Assembly: GCA_033064195.1 (NCBI GenBank)
Contig: JARBJD010000001.1
Location: 620,001 to 684,000 of the forward strand
Reading direction: 5' to 3'
Source of the DNA: Blattamonas nauphoetae
Lineage: Eukaryota; Preaxostyla; Oxymonadida
DNA length: 64,000 bases
The position numbers and the translations under genes are program-made. Each line of letters begins with the position of its first letter. The first letter of the stretch is position 1. Of this stretch, positions 34,801 through 49,800 are shown one piece after another. Under the pieces are notes generated by a model. The model was not told the DNA's origin, did no database searches, and saw nothing but the letters and a program-made list of their open reading frames with translations.

Positions 34801-37800
34801 CTATTTCTCCATTGGAGAAGAAATTGTGGAGGAAGGAGTTCGTCATGAGGAGAGAGTAGAGAAGTCGTGAAACTGTCTCAGATTCGAACTGGCTGCTTGC
34901 TGGTGGGTCATCACAAATCATCGCGTTGTCATGTTTTGCATGACGCTGAAAGAAAAATGTGTTCGGATCGAACTGGCGATGGGCACCCAAGTTTGCGCGG
35001 CCAGCAGGTGCAAGAACAGTTGATTCCAGATCATCAAAAATCATCATTTCTGAGAGCTGCTTGACCGCGTTGGGATATGACTTCATCAATCGATTGAGAA
35101 GAGAGAGGTTTATGGAGACTAGAACAGGTTCGTCCATTATACTCTGAGAGATGGCTTCCCTGATGACCGACACGAACGAATTGAGGGAGTTGAATGGAGC
35201 AACCAGAAGCTTCATTTTAAGTTGTGTGGCGACATGATGAGATAGAATTTCAGGGTTGAATCCCCTTGGGACGACACAACAGACATGCATGATTTGTAAG
35301 GTTCGCATGATAGATGCAGTTGTTACAGAACTTTCGAAATGGGTCCGGAAATGCGTTGGACCATCACCCGCCGCCTTGTGGTCAGGATCAATTAGACGAC
35401 TGATCGATTCATCGTACATCAGAGCATCATAAATCAATTGGAGGGCGATGTTGGGATCTTTGAGAGGAAGATCAGTGATGAGCTGATCGAGTTTCTGAAC
35501 ATCAATAGGCTTCCCAGTGATCAAGAACGACACGAGGAACAGAACGAGTAAGTCAAAGTTGGAGAATTCTGCTTGCGTTAATCTCGTTCCAAAGGTGTTC
35601 ATGATTGAGAGATGAAAAGTATGAATTAGAAAATCATGTGTGATCCGTCCTGGATTCATCTTTAAATGAGACACAAACAGTTCGATGCAGCTGATGATCA
35701 CAACCTCAGAGACGGGAAAAGTGATGAATGACGGAAAGAATGAGAGAAGTTTTTGCTTCATTTCTCCATATTGCTGAATATCGAGTCGAGGAGAAACATG
35801 GATAAGTTGATAAATTACGACCAAAAGAGATGGAAGTCTGTCCATCGTGTTCATCACTAGCACACTCTCGAACTGGAATTGTGGGTGCTCATCGTTAAAC
35901 GATCCGATCCGAGTGTCGATCGTGCCAAGAGGAAGAGAGAGATCGACGAGGTGGTTCGTGTGGTAGATGTCGGTGAGTCTGAGTCTGAAACTAGAAATAG
36001 TGAAGAGGAGGAGAGTTTCCTGATTCGGTTCCACAATCGGACATGGAACGAGATGACGCATCAGACGAGGCGAGAGTGACGGAACGTGTGAACGGTGGGT
36101 TGTCAAGAAGAAGAAATGATTGTTTGAGGCTGGCTTTAGCTTGACTGAATCATCAAAAGACAGAATTTGCTTCGACTCAACGAGCGATCTGACGATCTCG
36201 AAGCAGCTTGTTGAGATCGGAGGGACAAGCTGGAAGAAGAAGAATCCGACTGTTTGATTGTGTGCCGATTGACCTTCTTCCGATATTTGTTTGTACTGGT
36301 CCGTGCGAGGCTGGGGTTTGATGGAGTCAGAATTGGATCCAACGGAACTGATGGAAGTTCTAGTAAAAGGGTTTGGTCCAAAAGAATCATCTGAAATTGT
36401 TGATGGCCGACTGCCTGTCTTGAAAGCGCTTGATTTTGATTCTTGGAAGTCTGAAGATGAAATTCTCACCCCTGATCGAGAGAATTGCTGCTGATCAGCC
36501 ACAGATGTAGTTTGCTTGATCTGAACTAGTTCCTGTCTCAGTGCTTGTTCAGCATGGTTGAGCTGACGCCATATGACCTGAGGGGATGCTTGAGATGTCA
36601 CCAGACAGTCTGTGAGAAGGATTCGTCCGCCTCCCTTGTGACCTTCATCATTCATCGTGAATGGAATGTGAGGAATGAGCGGTAAGAGTTGCTTGATTAC
36701 AAAATCATTTTGGTAGACCAGAAGTGTCGATCTTCCTGTTCGGATGCTGATAGTGATGAAATGGAGGATGGGAGCATAAGACTGCCAGACTGAATAAAGC
36801 GGCGAAACATCTGGTATTGCGGTGGTTGATGGAGAAGGGAGTAGTTGTGGTGCATGTTGGCGATCCTCGCTGATTGAACTTGTTCCGAGTTGAGTTGAGA
36901 ACTGTTTTTCTGTGATTCGATCTGTGTCGAAGTTGTCGTTGGGATCAATTCTGATGACAGGCTTGGGGAGAATCTGTTCTTGTTGTTGTGTAAATTCAAA
37001 CTTGTTCTGAATGATCTCTTTGTAGATCGATCGTGTCGTTTCAATGTATTGGTTGATATTGAACCACTCTCCTGTTTTGAAGCTAACCCCATAATCAAAC
37101 ACAGTTTCTTTCGCGACAACGACAGGAACAGATTCGTCTCTGAAGTACTTTGCAGTGTTTTGAACGTCCTCGTGTATTATGTCAGATGGAGTTGCTTGAA
37201 TATCGAGTGATGGATTCCTCAACGCAGAAGAATCAGGAGTGTATTGAGTCAGATTGATGATAAATTGAGAGAATGGATTTGCGAACATTGGATCGATAGC
37301 AAGACCCCCTCCCAACCCCCAAACGACGGAATACACTGCTGCACGAGCCATGATCGACCGCCTGTCATCCATTTCAATGCGAGTTGATATCTCCGTATCG
37401 GTACCGATACCATTTAGCTTTGTTGGTTGGTCAATGGGAGGAGCTATGCTTTTGTGTCGAGTCCGATTCGACGCAAATCGCGATTCCATGGTCGTAATGA
37501 TGAGCTTGATCAGTGTCGAGTAGAGACTGATAATGTTTTCAATGGTGGAATAGCTCAGGAGCTTGTAGTGATATTCATTCCTAGAATTGGCTTTTTGAAG
37601 AGATTGGTTGACGTACATCCCTTGAGCACCCATCAGTGATGTTGCCATCGAACTTGACGTCTGTCCGATACCGCTTTTTGTGGGTTCTGGCATTTGTTGA
37701 ACGTTCTGGGTTTTGAAGAACGATTGAACCCAACCAGTTGCTTCGATGGTCCAGAAAGTGAGAAGACCAGCGACGTACGTCAATTCTTCGTAAATTGAAT

Positions 37801-40800
37801 GCATAAACTTGTTTGTCACCTCCCCCAAAAGATGAGAGACTTGGATGAAATTGGTCGAGATCCGTCTGTAGATATAGTTGAAGATGTTCGCTCCGACGAA
37901 GCCTTCCGGATGGAGTTCCCTGATCGAGAGGATCTCAAACTGGTCTTTGAACAGGGCGCGTGGCACGTAGAGAGGCCGAACAGTTCTGATAACACTCTGA
38001 GGAAGAACTGAGAGAGAGTCAGTTTCGATGATGAGATGGACACGAGGATGGAGAGATGTCGATTTTAGGTTTGGAAGAATAAGCTGATGTGATTGAATGA
38101 AGGCTGTTTCGAGATGTTTCATCAGACTACCCATCTCAAGAGAAGTAAACTCTCGCAAGTCTGCCAAATGTGGTGCTTTTGGCTTCTGTTTTGGAGACCA
38201 ACCAGATTGTCCAAATGATTCCTCCTTGTCATCATCATCAGATCGAAAGAAGACATTTGCTGATTTCAGTGCTTCCATCCTCTTCATCTCTCTCTGAATA
38301 ATGACATCACTGAACGAATATGGGTACCGAATTCCAACAATCATTTCAAAGAGTTGTTCTGACGACGACACTGAATCGCTGTCGAAGAGTGTCAGCTTCT
38401 CTGATCGTCGGACAAATTCCTCAGCAAGAGCACTCTCCAAGCGTGTTCCGTCTCGGAGGAGATAGCTCATGCTGTTTGCCCATGCTTGATGTGACGTTTG
38501 TGGATGTTTTGTTGGGATGTGTTGAAGTTCTGTGCTCATAGGCCTGTCGAATGCAGGAAGTTCAGAGGCAAGAGAATCAGGGACGTTGGTATATCCTCCA
38601 GTGACATCAAGAACGAGGAAGATTTCATCGTGGTTTGATTCTTCGAGAAGAGGCTGGGAAGGATCTTCAGAGATGCTTCCCGAGCTTTGGTTGACGTAGC
38701 CAGGATTTATATCTCGCTGAGAATGCGTGATGTCCATCGTTTCATACGCAGGCATCGGATCTGATTGAGTTTGATCGTTGTTCACTTCATCGTAGGGAAG
38801 AATTATCCCATCTGCCCGTTTTGTGAATCTACGGTGCCTTGACTTAGCTTGAGAGATCAGTTTTGCCCTCTGTTGTTCAGGAGTTTTGTATTGAGCTCCA
38901 AGTTCGTCAAGGAGGAGAGGGATGAGACCAGGCGACCATATTTCCGTATTTGGGTCAGACGTGAACGGTGAGAGGAGATCGGTATCATCACATGCAGAGA
39001 ATGTTCCAAGAAGTTGTGCCAACGTGAAGGAATTCGCTGTCAAGCGGATCACTCGTGTTGGGGCACCAGTGAGTGTCTGAATGTTTGCCAACATATTGAC
39101 AAGTGTTGATTTCCCACTTCCCGTTGGCCCAACAACAACAACTGGACTGAATTGCGGCATCCGATGCTGATTGACAGGTGAGAGATAGAACGGATTCTGC
39201 ATTAATCGATAGAGTTGAAGGACGAGAGAAGCAGAGCTGTAACACTGTTTCAGAAGATCGGAGTTGCCGATTGAGAAGTGTTTGACGATTTCGCCTGGTG
39301 TTAGAAGATCTGCGGCGATGTGTGGACGGATCCAATCAATTACTTCAACATCCGGCCCAGTTAGAGGAATATCGAGAGGTTCTGGGCGACTTTGAGTATT
39401 TTTCTCAACCTGTCCAGTCTTTTTACTCTTTTTGAGTTTGGTGACGTGTCTTTTATGGATGACTTCTTTCTTCTTTTTTGGAATCGACTTTTGTCGACGG
39501 AATACTGGAGCGGCCGTCAGAAATTCATCAGGTTGGAGACAGATACCTGCCGAGAGTGATGCCGATCGAGTATCTGGAAAGATTGAAGTTAGAAACGCGT
39601 CCGTTGAACTATTTCCTGGTCTAGTTGGATTCGTTTTCCAAGATTCAGAGACTTTTCCCGACGCTGACATGGGAAGAGACTGGTCAAATGATGTCTGAGA
39701 AAACATTGCCTTCAGATCTGTCCTTTTGATATGGTTCGAGAATGTGTTGGCATTGAGAAAGAGTGGATGACTCTCCGAAATGTGTGTCTTCGACGCGTAA
39801 TGGGTCAACTGAAATCGAACATATCTTGAAGTGCTGACAGGGACGAATGGATTGATCAACTTTGTTGAACTGTGAGAATCCAGAAGTGATGAATGATGAC
39901 TTGACGATGATTGGTGTGATTGGGGAACGATCAGGGCTGCTGAGAGATGAAGAGCGAGTGACGTGATTTTGGCTTCACATGACTGCTCCGTTTGGGTCGA
40001 AGCTAGATACTCCTCTTCGAGTCGAAGGAGTGGCGTTTCTTCATCAGCTTCATCATCTGAAAGAGGAAGGACATATTCTGCAATTTGAGGGAAATAGATT
40101 TCGATGAGTGATTCCAGAAGATTGTGATGATCAGGTTGACTCACACGCTTCAATTCGATGTAGAGGAGATGAGCAAGCGTAAGTTTCTCGGCGATGTAAA
40201 TCAGATAGTCGTGTTGCAGTGCAGTAACCAGGACGTTCGTATCACCTTCTTCGTTGATGATCTTGTATGTCATATTTAGTGTAGTATCGTCGTCCGATGA
40301 AGGTGTTTCGGGTGGGGTTGGGACTCGCATCTCGCTGAGTCGGAACAATTCTTCTTTGATGAATGAAGAGAAGCCAGTATTCTGTGCTTTGGCAGAATAT
40401 GCAGCTGGGAGAAGTGAGAAGAAGTATCTGTTTAACACCTTCCCAAAGACATGGAAACCCTCCTTCAAAATGAAAGAGATTGTTGACGTATATTGTGATT
40501 CATGTGTTTCTGTTCCATTTGCGAAAGCTTCGATAAAGTTGATTATAGTCTCCGTGAGTGGAAAAGCAAATCTGAACCCGTTCATAATCAGCTGGCTCGC
40601 GATGATTGATGGATATCGATTGTGCCCTTGGTTGAAAGGTCGGAAGCTCGCTCTGAGAGTTGGAGGGAGTGTGGTATGTGTGGATTCTGATGCTGAGAAG
40701 AAGAGACCATAACTGGATGAGATGGGACATCGGATTCTTTCGGAGAGTGTTACATGACTCTGCTCGTTCAGGCGAGCTACGCGAAGTGTATTCAGAACAT

Positions 40801-43800
40801 TGGCCAAATTTTGAACAGCACTTGGAGGAAGTTGATTGATTTGGCTGATTAGCCCCCAAAGGCCAGAACCAACAATTCCAGAGATGAACCTTGAAAGGGC
40901 ATGTGCAGGAGTTGAATCGTAGATTCCATGAAAGACGTGGAGACTCTGACCACTGAAATAGGCCAATTCTGTGATCAGTTCCTCACTCTGGATGAGATTG
41001 TCGTATTGGAATAGAGGGAATTGGATGGAATTTTGCATGGCGGAGGGAGTGATCGCTGAGCTAACACCATCGTTCGAGTAGAAACCAGAATCGTGGGGGA
41101 TGACTGAAAATTCTTTGATGACGACACTCAGCGGCCTGTGAAACGACCGAACGATTGGAGTCTGGAGAGATGCGGCTGTTTTGACGATGGAATATCGTTG
41201 ATGTGTCAGCGATGTGAAGCGTTGATATTGAGAAGCTTCATCCCTCTTTCGTGCGTACGGGGTTCGATACGAGAAGAAGGCTGGACATTGTAGTGAGGAG
41301 AGTGACAGTCCTAGAAATTCGTTTCCATATGGAATGACTTGGTCTCCAACAATTGAATCGATATCTTTTTGGGATGTGACTGGAGGTTTATCCGACCCAG
41401 CAAAACTGAAAGGGAGGAGTGGATTGTGCTGGTTGATGAGGTTGCGATTGATTGGTACTCCCGAATTGAGATGAGTGCCGATAATTCGATTCATCATCGA
41501 AATCGAGATGTTTGTGAGAGAGAGATGATAGAATGGAAACGACATATACATTGACATGAAAACTAGGACATTGAACCGACTCGCAGCGAGATGCTCGAGG
41601 TATGTCAGAAGAGAAGTGACAGTGAAGCACAGTTGCTCGAGTTTGAGTCGGTTCAGGGCTGATATCTCTTTCCAAAGGAATCGCTGCAGCATCAACGTGA
41701 TATTCCTAAACAGTTTCTGAGTGAGATGGATTGTCACTGCCAACCAATCGTCGGGTTCTGATTGCTTATGGTGAACGGGTTGCGGTTTCTTGTTCTCATC
41801 CAATGTTGTGAGATAATCCTTCCAATCCTGTTCGTAAATCTCGATGAGGATCGAATACACTTGATATGACAGGAAGGCATTGATAGCAAATGTAAGGCCT
41901 TGAGCTGGAGTTGTTTCAATGAAAGCAGCAAAGCTTTCATTGTTCGAGGTTATGAGGCTGGAGGAAAGAAGGATGAGGAGATGACGGAGCTCGTCCATCA
42001 GGTTCCAGTCGAGGGTGGATGGGTGGATGGCAAGAAGAGTGACCATGTTCACATTTTCAGATGGATCTTTTTGAAGCATTTCGAATTTTTCTCTGATCAT
42101 GTCTTCACTCTGTTCCTGATGTTCGATCGATTCATTGTCCATCAGATCATAGGGTGCTCGAGACGACGGTACTTGTTCCGATTCGTTTTGCGGATGACAC
42201 ATGACTCCAACAAAGTCAATTAATGAATGGAGAAGCATTCCAGAAACACTCTCCTTCATTTCTCGTTCAAACAGAGCAAAGAAGCTGGAGTAGTCCTTTC
42301 CCGGTCTGAACCGAAGTGGTGTTTTGAATTGAACCCTCTCATTCAGGAGGCCTCCAAAGCCAGTGATAGTGAGTGCAGCATTTCCTCTCTCAACGAAATC
42401 CTCGACAGCTGATGCGCGTTGAGAATCGATTGATGATGACATTGTTGAGACGATCGACGATTGTTTGGTGTTGGTGAAGGAGATTCCTGAGATTTGACTC
42501 ACGTGAGAGTTCCTTGGTTTCTTCTGGTTCTTGTTTGTGAGTTGAATGACAAAATTGTCGTCTTCATCATCGGATGAGTCACTTTTAGCGCTTGCCTGTC
42601 TTGATTGGTGACGGATCCGTTTCTGAATCCCATCCAATTGGCTCTCATCTTGACTGCTGACATCCCAACTTGATTGGGCGCTCGACCTTCGCTCGGTGGG
42701 AAGGACAGAGCGATACGACGATGAAAGATTACTTTCCGATTCGGCGTCTGAATGATGTTGGATCTCGAAGGAGAAGTGAGAATGAGATTCGGCATCACTA
42801 CCTTCGTGCGAATCATCATCCTCCGAATTGTCTTGAGAGTCTTGCTTTGTGAAGAGTTGTGAATTTCCTGAAGTCGCAAAATCCAGTGATACAATGTTGG
42901 GATAGAATTTGTGGATGACATCAGTCAGATCATCTCCTTTGTCGGTGAACGAGATCATGCTGATTAAATTGTCCTCGCTCAGAAGATACAATCGAGGATA
43001 ACCTTCTTGAACGGTGCGGAGATACGGAACGACAGTCGTGTTAAGCTCCATCAGATTATTGTGGATCTGTGGGAGAGCACTCGCCACGTACTCTCCTTGT
43101 GAAAGGCAGATTACAGCGAGTGGTTGCTCTTTGATCTTCGCCATGAGCTGGGTCCAGTCTCTGATGAGAATAGAAAAGTTCTTTGAGTCGATTGGGAGAG
43201 ATCTTGAGACTTCTTCGGAGCTGAACAACCCTTTCAGACGCCAGTATGATTGCTGAGTGGAGATGAGCAATTTCGCGAGATTCTGGAGCGGAGCGAGTTT
43301 CTTGCTCCAGTTTAGAATTCTGGGAAGATGGCATTGACTGTACTGGGCAGTGGCCAGTTGCGAGAGTGCAAGAAGAGAGCTCTCTGCCTCATCGATGACA
43401 CGAGTGCACGAATCAGTATCGACGAGCTTGTGAGACCCTTTTGATTCAAATTCGATGAAGATCTCGCGATTCCAGAGAGTCTCAATCAATCGAAGATCCG
43501 TCTCGATCCTGGCCTCTCCTGTTGCTTGGCTGATACATTTGATGAAGACTTCTTTCTTTTCCAGAAGGTCGGAATCGAGAATATCTCCCAGGGTGGGATA
43601 TGGATTGATGACGAATTCGGAGAGGTGAGCATTTTCTCCCACAGTTCTCCAGTGACGTGGCTTCATCTGTTTTGGGTCGATCAGTGAGAACACGGTTTGG
43701 AGGTTGACAATTTTATTAATTTCTGTTTCAATGATCAGCTTCATTGGATGAGGAGGAGAAGAATGTTCCAGCATCATCAGTCTTGACATATACGAGTTCA

Positions 43801-46800
43801 ATTTCTCTTCAATTTCGTCCAATTTTATATCTTCAAATAAAGTTTCCCTGAAAACAACTTTCCACTCCGTGAACTCGATATAGAGTCGATAGAGTTCCTT
43901 CACATAGTAGAGTTGTGGCTTCAACTGGAAGAGCTGCTCACTAACTGTCAACTCCATCTTCAGAAACTGCTCGTCTTCGTTCAGATCTGCGAGAGTCCCG
44001 ATTTTATCGTCAACTTGGACGAGATATCGACTTGCCATTTTGAATTGGGTTTTTGGATCTTGTGCTGGGTCTTGGAGAATTTCCAGAGCGTTTTTGACGT
44101 CTCCAATGAGCCACTGAAGCCCTGAAAGGAAGGATTCCTGAGTACGAAGAAGGGCATTGCTGAGATGAGATTTGTTGTACTCGAGAGATTGGTTGTATCG
44201 CCTCCGTCTTTGCAACATCGCGTCATAGACATCATGACACTTTTTGTGCGATGTAATGACTGTCTTGTTCTCTTCTTCGTCTCTCGTTGAGAGTAATACA
44301 TCGACCTGTAGTTTGCACTCGTTGAGGAGGAGCTCCAAACTGTTTGATTTATCACCGAAGCCTTCGAATGCTTTTTGGAGTTTTCGGAGGTCGTCGATGG
44401 TTTCAATCGTTCCAGAAATGTTCTGAGTGATGAACCCGAGTTCAACTTCGAGAAATTGGAGGAGGATGTTCACCTCAGCCTTGAGTCGATCACAGAAGAT
44501 CTCCTGCCAATGTCGGAGTTGTTCGCAGATTGACTCGAACGCGAAATCGAACGAGAGAACGACTGATTCGCTGAGGTACATATGTTCGATGATTGATTGA
44601 AGAACCTGAACCAACTGATCCGGGATAGGCGAAAACTGGACAGATCTCATCGAGACTTCGTTCGGTTTGTTGACAACTAGCTTCTCAGTTCGTGGTTGGT
44701 TGGAGTATGTCTTCTTCTTGTGCAGCGAGTATTCACCTTGAGCGAACATGATCGAGTTGGCTTGCGTTGATCTGACAGGCATACCCGAGAATGCATTTAT
44801 TACATTCTGTTCGGGTTGCGATGAGTTGGCGAGAGCAAAGGTGCTCAAGCGAGATGGGAGATGTGTCTGAGAATTCGCGGAGACAGTGGACGCCCGAGAG
44901 GACATTGATGAGAATGAGGCCATTCCCTGCAATCCATGTGTCGGCAAGGCGAGAAGACTTTCTCTCTGCGACAGAAATGATGGAACAGAGAGAGCTGTTC
45001 CCTGAAGATTCATGTCAGTTAATGAAATTGGAGCTGTGTCATCATCATGGATTGCTGCGACGACGCCGTCAGAATCTTCTTCTGGCTCGGGTTGGACGAC
45101 CAGCATTCCGTTTGTCTCCGCCCATTCAATGATTTTTTTCTGATTGTTCATCTTCGCAATTCCAAGGGCTTGCTCCCACAGCTGAAGTCGTTCCAATGAT
45201 CGAGAAATGTAGTGTCGTTGGAGACTCGCAAAGGCAAGCTGCTTTTCCGACTGATTAATGTTTTGGTGAGCTGCATGAATGTGGTTCGTGACAGAAACAA
45301 GCGAAGGAAACTCTTTCCCGTCAAAAGGACATGTGTAAGGCAGTTCGTCAGGGATGAAAGTTGACGGAGACTCATCCACAGGAGGTATGGGTCGATTAAC
45401 GACGACATACCTGTAGCCATTCCAGAAAGTGTTCCGAAGTTTGCTTGTTGTCGACGTTATTGGAACATCTGCTTCAGGAGTGAGTTCGAAAGAGCTTGGG
45501 AGAGCAAATGTTGGGAGATCTCGTTGATGGAACGGCTTATTCTTGAGATAACTCATTTCATCACAGAGACTCGATGGGTTGTACTGAAACAAGAAAGACA
45601 GGATCGAGAATCGTTCCTGAGTTGCTTTAATGAACTCCGTTTCGGACGGGATGATGCTGATGACTTCCAGTGCTTGAATGAGGACAGATTGGCTGGATGA
45701 GATGGCATCCCAGAGAGACATGTTCATTCCATTTGAGGGTGTGTCACTCGGACCCATCCCCATCTGCCCAGGGATTGTGTATGGCGTCTCTGGAACTTGA
45801 GTGACTTGTCCATCATATGAGATTTCGTATCCCAACTCGTTCAGAATATCAAGCGAGATTTTCTGGTTCATCAGTGCGATCCTCTTCTCGGGCGAGAAAC
45901 GATTATGTGTGTTGGTATCGTCAGGAACGATATAATCATCGTCTTCGTATTCGCTGATGTCTGATTGATTGCTTGGATTATCGTCAATCTCAGCAAAGTC
46001 AAATGGATACTGGAAAGACGTTTCCGATCGGACACTCTCTTCATCTGGAGCGACTTCTTCGGCGAATGGTGCGGTTTGAACTTTGTTGAAAAGGAGAGTT
46101 GATGTTGTCTGAGTGTGATATTTTGACATTGACTGGTGTGGATGGGAACTTCTCCGGACAATAATCCACGATTTCACCAACTCACTGTCATTCCATTGTG
46201 GAATTTCTGACAATCCTTCAATCAGAGTGGTGATGTACAGTGAAACAGCTTTCTGCACTGAGACAAAAGTTGGCGAGTATGAAAACTTGGGAACGGTGAA
46301 GAACGTATCGATCATCACAGCGGCGACGAGTGAGTCTGTACTTGTCAGTCGTTTGCCGACTTCCGGTTTGAATGATCTGTTCAGACCTTTCAGCGATTCC
46401 AGAACGACGTGATGAACAGCTTCTGTGAATAGTTGCGAGTAGTACAGAAAAAGTCGATGAAAAGCGGTTTTTAAGTCGGAGAACACTTTCGAATCTCCAA
46501 AAAACGGGTGAAAGAGGAATATATTGTGGTCAAAATCACCCTCATTCGTGTCAAATCCTCTGCTATCATCTCCGATGGCTTGGTTGTGTTTCCAGTTGAG
46601 TAGTTGTTCCGTCGTGAAGACGGGCTGGCTCGATGTCACTCCGTAAAGATGTCTGAGCGTTGGCATGAGGGGAGATGCGGCTGCAAGGTGACTGTATCGT
46701 TCATGAAGTAGCGGATCGTTGGAGACGAATGAGAGAAAGAGAGGATGAGAGGTGATGTCATTGCTCTTCCAGTCATCACCATCATCTCGCTCACTCTGGT

Positions 46801-49800
46801 CCTGATTAATCGGTAATGTCGTTGTTTCTCTTTGTTGGAATTCATTTCGTCGATACTCGGTGAGCTCGATCTGAAGAATGTAGAACGCATTTAAATCCCC
46901 AGCAAGGGTGCTAAAAAGGAGTTCCAAAAGAGTCTGAAGATACGAAGACATTTGGTTGAGGTTCATGATCGATGTTTGGATCTGCTGCTTCATCTCTTCC
47001 GTGTATTCTGCGAGGATCATCAAATCAAACTTGTCCGGATGGCCAAAAAAGCGGAAACGGGATGTTTCGAGAATAAGGGTGTCACAGGCACTGAGAATGA
47101 GCGAACTATTTTTCAGAATACTCTCCGTTCGTTCCAAATAATACATAAGAGTATGAACTGTCGTCGAGAGTGATGGAGATGACCATTTGAGCGATTGAGC
47201 AGCTTTCAACAAAACCAATTCGAAGATCGAGGCTTCGATGGAGAAGAGAGGCACTAAACGCGGATGCATTTCCATGTACAACTTTTGTCTGAGTCTGAGA
47301 ATTTGTGAGAAAGTGTCCAGAATGTTTGGAAATCGGTTGCATTCCGCCAAAATAGTTGATAATTCGTCCGGGAAATGAACAGCCTTCATTCCAGGAACGA
47401 TAAGAATGTGATAATTAGCTAAAATCTGTCGAACTTGGATGACAGATGCGAGAATCCTGGGATTAATGTTGATTGCGACATCTTTCAATCCAAATGAGAC
47501 ATACGCCTGCGTGTTCTTGATGGAGAATTGATTGAGATAGTTGTCTTCCTGCGCTGCGTTGGCGGATCTTGCACTCGATCGATGCGGGACGATGCTTCGA
47601 GTGAGAGACTTGTCTAACGAGAGAAGCATCCGATGATACTTGTCAGTACTGTTTGAGGATGCTGGTCTTTGTGTGACTGTTGTTGGATCCACAATTGTCA
47701 AGACGAGTTCGTTTCGGAAGAATGACGAGAGGAAACGCACAGAGGAATGCAGTCTCTTTTGGATTGTGGAGACCATTCTCAGAGTTGATGCTGTAAGTGT
47801 TTCTAGAATCTCGTTTGATGATGAAATTTGTTGAAAATGTTTCTGGAGACTAGAGTCAGAGTTGATTTGAGGGAGTGTCTTTTCGAGGATGATCTTCCTG
47901 GTTTTGATGACAGAGAACAACTGCTTCGCCAGAAAGACTTTCTGAACATCAGGAGATAAATTTCGGAGTGTGAACATTGTTTTGAGAGAGGGTGGCTGGG
48001 CTGTGTCTTGTGTGGTTTTGAGACTCGTTCGTGTTTTGGTGGAGAGTGATGACATTTCAAGAGGATCAGCTGATTCTAGAAGATGATCGAACTGAGACAC
48101 CATCGATATATATGTTTGCTGCTCTGTCTCCATCAGAGAAATTACAGATTGTTGGAGGCTCTTCCTCATTGGGAAGAGAGAATAGATCTTCGTGCTGAAC
48201 AAGGGAAATTGGGATCGAATCGGAGTCGAATTCTTAATGAGCATCCCCATACCACTCAGAATCAGATGATCCAGTGAGGCAAAACGATTGTTGAAAGCTG
48301 AAAGATGCTTGGCGAATGAGTCTTCGTCGAAGATAGGAAGATATCGATGAAAGTTGAGGAGGTGTGAGTAAGTTGTGATGTACCGATTGTAGAACTTCTG
48401 ATGGAACTGTGAGGACATGAATTCGACCTGTCCATACGCTTGCATCTGCTCGAGAAATGGGAGGAAGCTGAGGAATCTGTTGTTGAAGGCAGTTGGGCAT
48501 TCTGTAATCATTGTGAAGGCATGGGCGAGAGGTGATTTAGGGAGGAGAAATGTTTGAAACAACGATGGTCTTTGTTTCTTTATTAACGTCGAATCAGCTC
48601 CCGTCTTCGATTTACTACGCTTCGGCCCGTCTGGTCCCGAATGGAGTGCACCTGTTGAGTCCATCTGATCTGTTCCCTCTCCATCATCGAACGAATCTGA
48701 AATTGTGTTCTTTTTCTGAGTCGAGCCTTTCTGCTGCAGCGAATCGCTTGACGAGTTAGATGATACCATAGACACTGAATCGAGGTTTGTGGGGGTCTTA
48801 ATTGTTCGAGTTTGGGGGGCATTTGACAGGTAGACGGGATCATATCCTTCAAACAGCCCAGCAGTGTTCTCATTCACAACAAATTCTTTGATCAGTTGGA
48901 TAAACTCTTTATTGAAGTCGATGCTTCTCTTGATTTTGGCAGCCACCGCGATGGGCTGGATTCTGAGACTGTCGAGAACTGTGCCTCTCCGGTTTGGGAG
49001 ACTTTTACGGAATTTCTTCTCCATTTCGGCGCGAGTGAGGGTGAGACTTTGTAGAGTTGTTTTGTCTTTTGAGAAAGTTGAGAGAACAGGTCCAACAATT
49101 GAGCTTGAGTTAGAACATGACGCAAGGAATATTGAGAAAAAGAGAAGGGCTTCTCTGATGTTTTGTGGGTTGCTTGTTTTCACCGATTTGAACTTGGTTG
49201 TGATGAATGCTCTTAAACGGCTTGTGTTCAATTGTGGAATTTCCGTGTCATAAAAGTATTCATTCAAAATTTCATTGTAAAACTCTGAGAGAACCTTTGC
49301 CTCTGAAAGGTAGTCCTCCGCCTTTGATTTATTAAATGGAACGAGCTGTGGGAGATTGTGATCCGATGTGCGAAGTGATGATCCCAAAGAATGTATACTG
49401 TTCAGAATTGAGTCTGTTTCTCCGATTGTATCATCGTTTGAGGTCTTTACTGAGCTTGGAAAGCGAGAGATAAATGTTGACATTCGTTCGTGAACATCAT
49501 TGGTATAATTCAATAAAAATTGAAGTCTAAGAAATCTCTTTGTCCAATAAGGCGGCAGTTGTTGGATATCTGGAATGATCTGTCCATGAACCTTTCTGAG
49601 ATGCTCTGATGTATGTGGGGCGATGGATGGGAATGAATCTGCATAGTTGAGCCATACAAATGGAGATACGACAATGGAAGAAGGAAGCGGGGTCTGAGAG
49701 TTCGTTTCTGTTTGAAATGGTTGGAGTGCGACTATATTTTCCAGAATTAGATTCCATTGGTTGATTGCTTCGTTAAAATGAGTGATAATCGAAAATGCCT

